Both the position numbers and the translations under genes were made by a program. Of a DNA stretch of 64,000 bases, positions 63,336 through 64,000 are shown one piece after another (position 1 is the first letter of the stretch; every line of letters begins with the position of its first letter). This stretch comes from Flavobacterium sp. BFFFF1 (GTDB lineage Bacteria; Bacteroidota; Bacteroidia; Flavobacteriales; Flavobacteriaceae), in the NCBI RefSeq assembly GCF_002256285.1, contig NZ_NKJE01000001.1, positions 225,851 through 289,850 of the forward strand, written 5' to 3'. A model generated the notes under the pieces. It was not told the origin of the DNA. It made no database searches and saw only the letters and a program-made list of their open reading frames with translations.

Positions 63336-64000
63336 ATGAAATCAAAAATTACTTTTCTAAGCTTATTGGCTGCATTGTTTTTTATTCCAAGTGTTTTTGG
63401 ACAGTGTATCACAGGAGGAATGTATCCGCCCACTGCATTTACACCGGCATGCTCAGGGGCTGTCGAAACAATCAACACCGATTGTTGGGCAGGTGAATAT
63501 GCTGAAGTCAATGTTTTGACGAATAAGCAGTACACTTTTTCAAGCTCTACCGCTACAGACTACATTACCGTTACGGATGCCACCGGAGCGACAATTTATG
63601 TAAACGGTACGTCACCTGTTGTATGGAATTCCGGAGGCATTTCGGGAGTAATTCGCTATTTTATTCATAAATCTTCGGCCTGTGTTACAGAAAACGTAGG
63701 AAGGATACGATACATTACCTGCACTACAGTAGCATCTTGTGGATCTCCAAGTGGCGTATTCGTTACCAATATCACGTCCAACTCTGCAAGGATTAACTGG
63801 ACTGCTCCGGTTCCTGCTCCAGCTTCCGGATACGAATACTACTTTAGTACTTCAAACACGACGCCGCTCGCTTCAACCGCTGCGACAGGGTCAACGCCCA
63901 CTGCGGTTGTGAATGTTGCTGGTCTTTCGGCGGGCACGACATACTACCATTGGATCAGGTCAAATTGTACTTCCATAAAGAGCGCCTGGGTTGCAGGCGG
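63336..64000 (+). CDS. Secreted protein with fibronectin type III domain, N-terminal part
   Basis: An open frame from ATG 63336 runs to the window edge (221 codons). It begins with a signal peptide (MKSKITFLSLLAALFFIPSVFGQ), then a Cys-containing beta-domain (about 24-130; ITGGMYPPTAFTPACSG, SSTATDYITVTDATGA) seen in flavobacterial adhesins, then an FnIII domain (about 137-221; NITSNSARINWTAP, GTTYYHWIRSNC). The downstream part is missing, so a T9SS tail cannot be checked. It follows the TPR-AraC regulator on the same strand. Confidence 0.82.
   Translation, partial: MKSKITFLSLLAALFFIPSVFGQCITGGMYPPTAFTPACSGAVETINTDCWAGEYAEVNVLTNKQYTFSSSTATDYITVTDATGATIYVNGTSPVVWNSGGISGVIRYFIHKSSACVTENVGRIRYITCTTVASCGSPSGVFVTNITSNSARINWTAPVPAPASGYEYYFSTSNTTPLASTAATGSTPTAVVNVAGLSAGTTYYHWIRSNCTSIKSAWVAG

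Overview
The window looks like chromosomal DNA of a Flavobacterium-type member of the Bacteroidetes (Flavobacteriia). The evidence is the gene families present: a DUF4270 lipoprotein, a CarboxypepD_reg/TonB receptor, proteins with type IX secretion (T9SS) C-terminal sorting tails, and a propeller sensor kinase. Bacteroidetes -7 promoter boxes (TAnnTTTG) are also present, an atpD-atpC pair stands apart from other ATP synthase genes, and the intergenic DNA is AT-rich. No rRNA, tRNA, CRISPR array, insertion sequence or prophage was found.

Layout. 0-11 kb (mostly minus strand): the start of atpC, atpD, an operon of TonB-dependent receptor plus SGNH lipoprotein, and an operon of GT5-like protein, DUF4270 lipoprotein and glmS. 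11-18 kb (plus): panC, panD, a flippase-like membrane protein, an esterase-fold protein, radA and an AsmA-like/GT51 transglycosylase. 17.7-25.8 kb: a LytS/LytTR two-component pair divergent from a VWA lipoprotein and a DUF4139 protein, then a secreted PQQ-type sugar dehydrogenase and an aldo/keto reductase. 25.8-36 kb: housekeeping and accessory genes (PAS protein, dinB, CYTH phosphatase, CDGSH protein, esterase, lepA, PfkB kinase, WYL regulator, DinB-fold protein, thiL).

36-49 kb is the most unusual region. Four tandem paralogous sensor kinases share one layout: lipobox, periplasmic TPRs, one membrane helix, HisKA_3, HATPase. Each is preceded by a very small exported-peptide gene or its decayed remnant. 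Around them lie a receiver-only regulator, a LytTR regulator whose phosphoacceptor Asp is replaced by Glu, and a LuxR-type regulator with a foldable leader. I propose a peptide/TPR-kinase signalling array; this is an inference.

49-64 kb: an exported DinB-domain protein, a propeller kinase overlapping its LytTR regulator, a T9SS-sorted adhesin-like protein, a DUF3592 protein, an astacin metalloprotease with LGFP repeats, a second LGFP protein, a small secreted protein, a GH5 glycosidase, a TPR-TM-AraC regulator and the start of a fibronectin-III protein. This part is an exported and surface-enzyme region with its own regulators.

Non-coding structure: all three LytTR regulators have direct repeats with 20-21 bp spacing nearby. 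An 88-bp array of an 8-bp unit containing TAnnTTTG sits directly before thiL. A family of five hairpin elements is dispersed between 29 and 49 kb. Several factor-independent terminators are clear. All coordinates and motifs were read by eye; no database search was possible.
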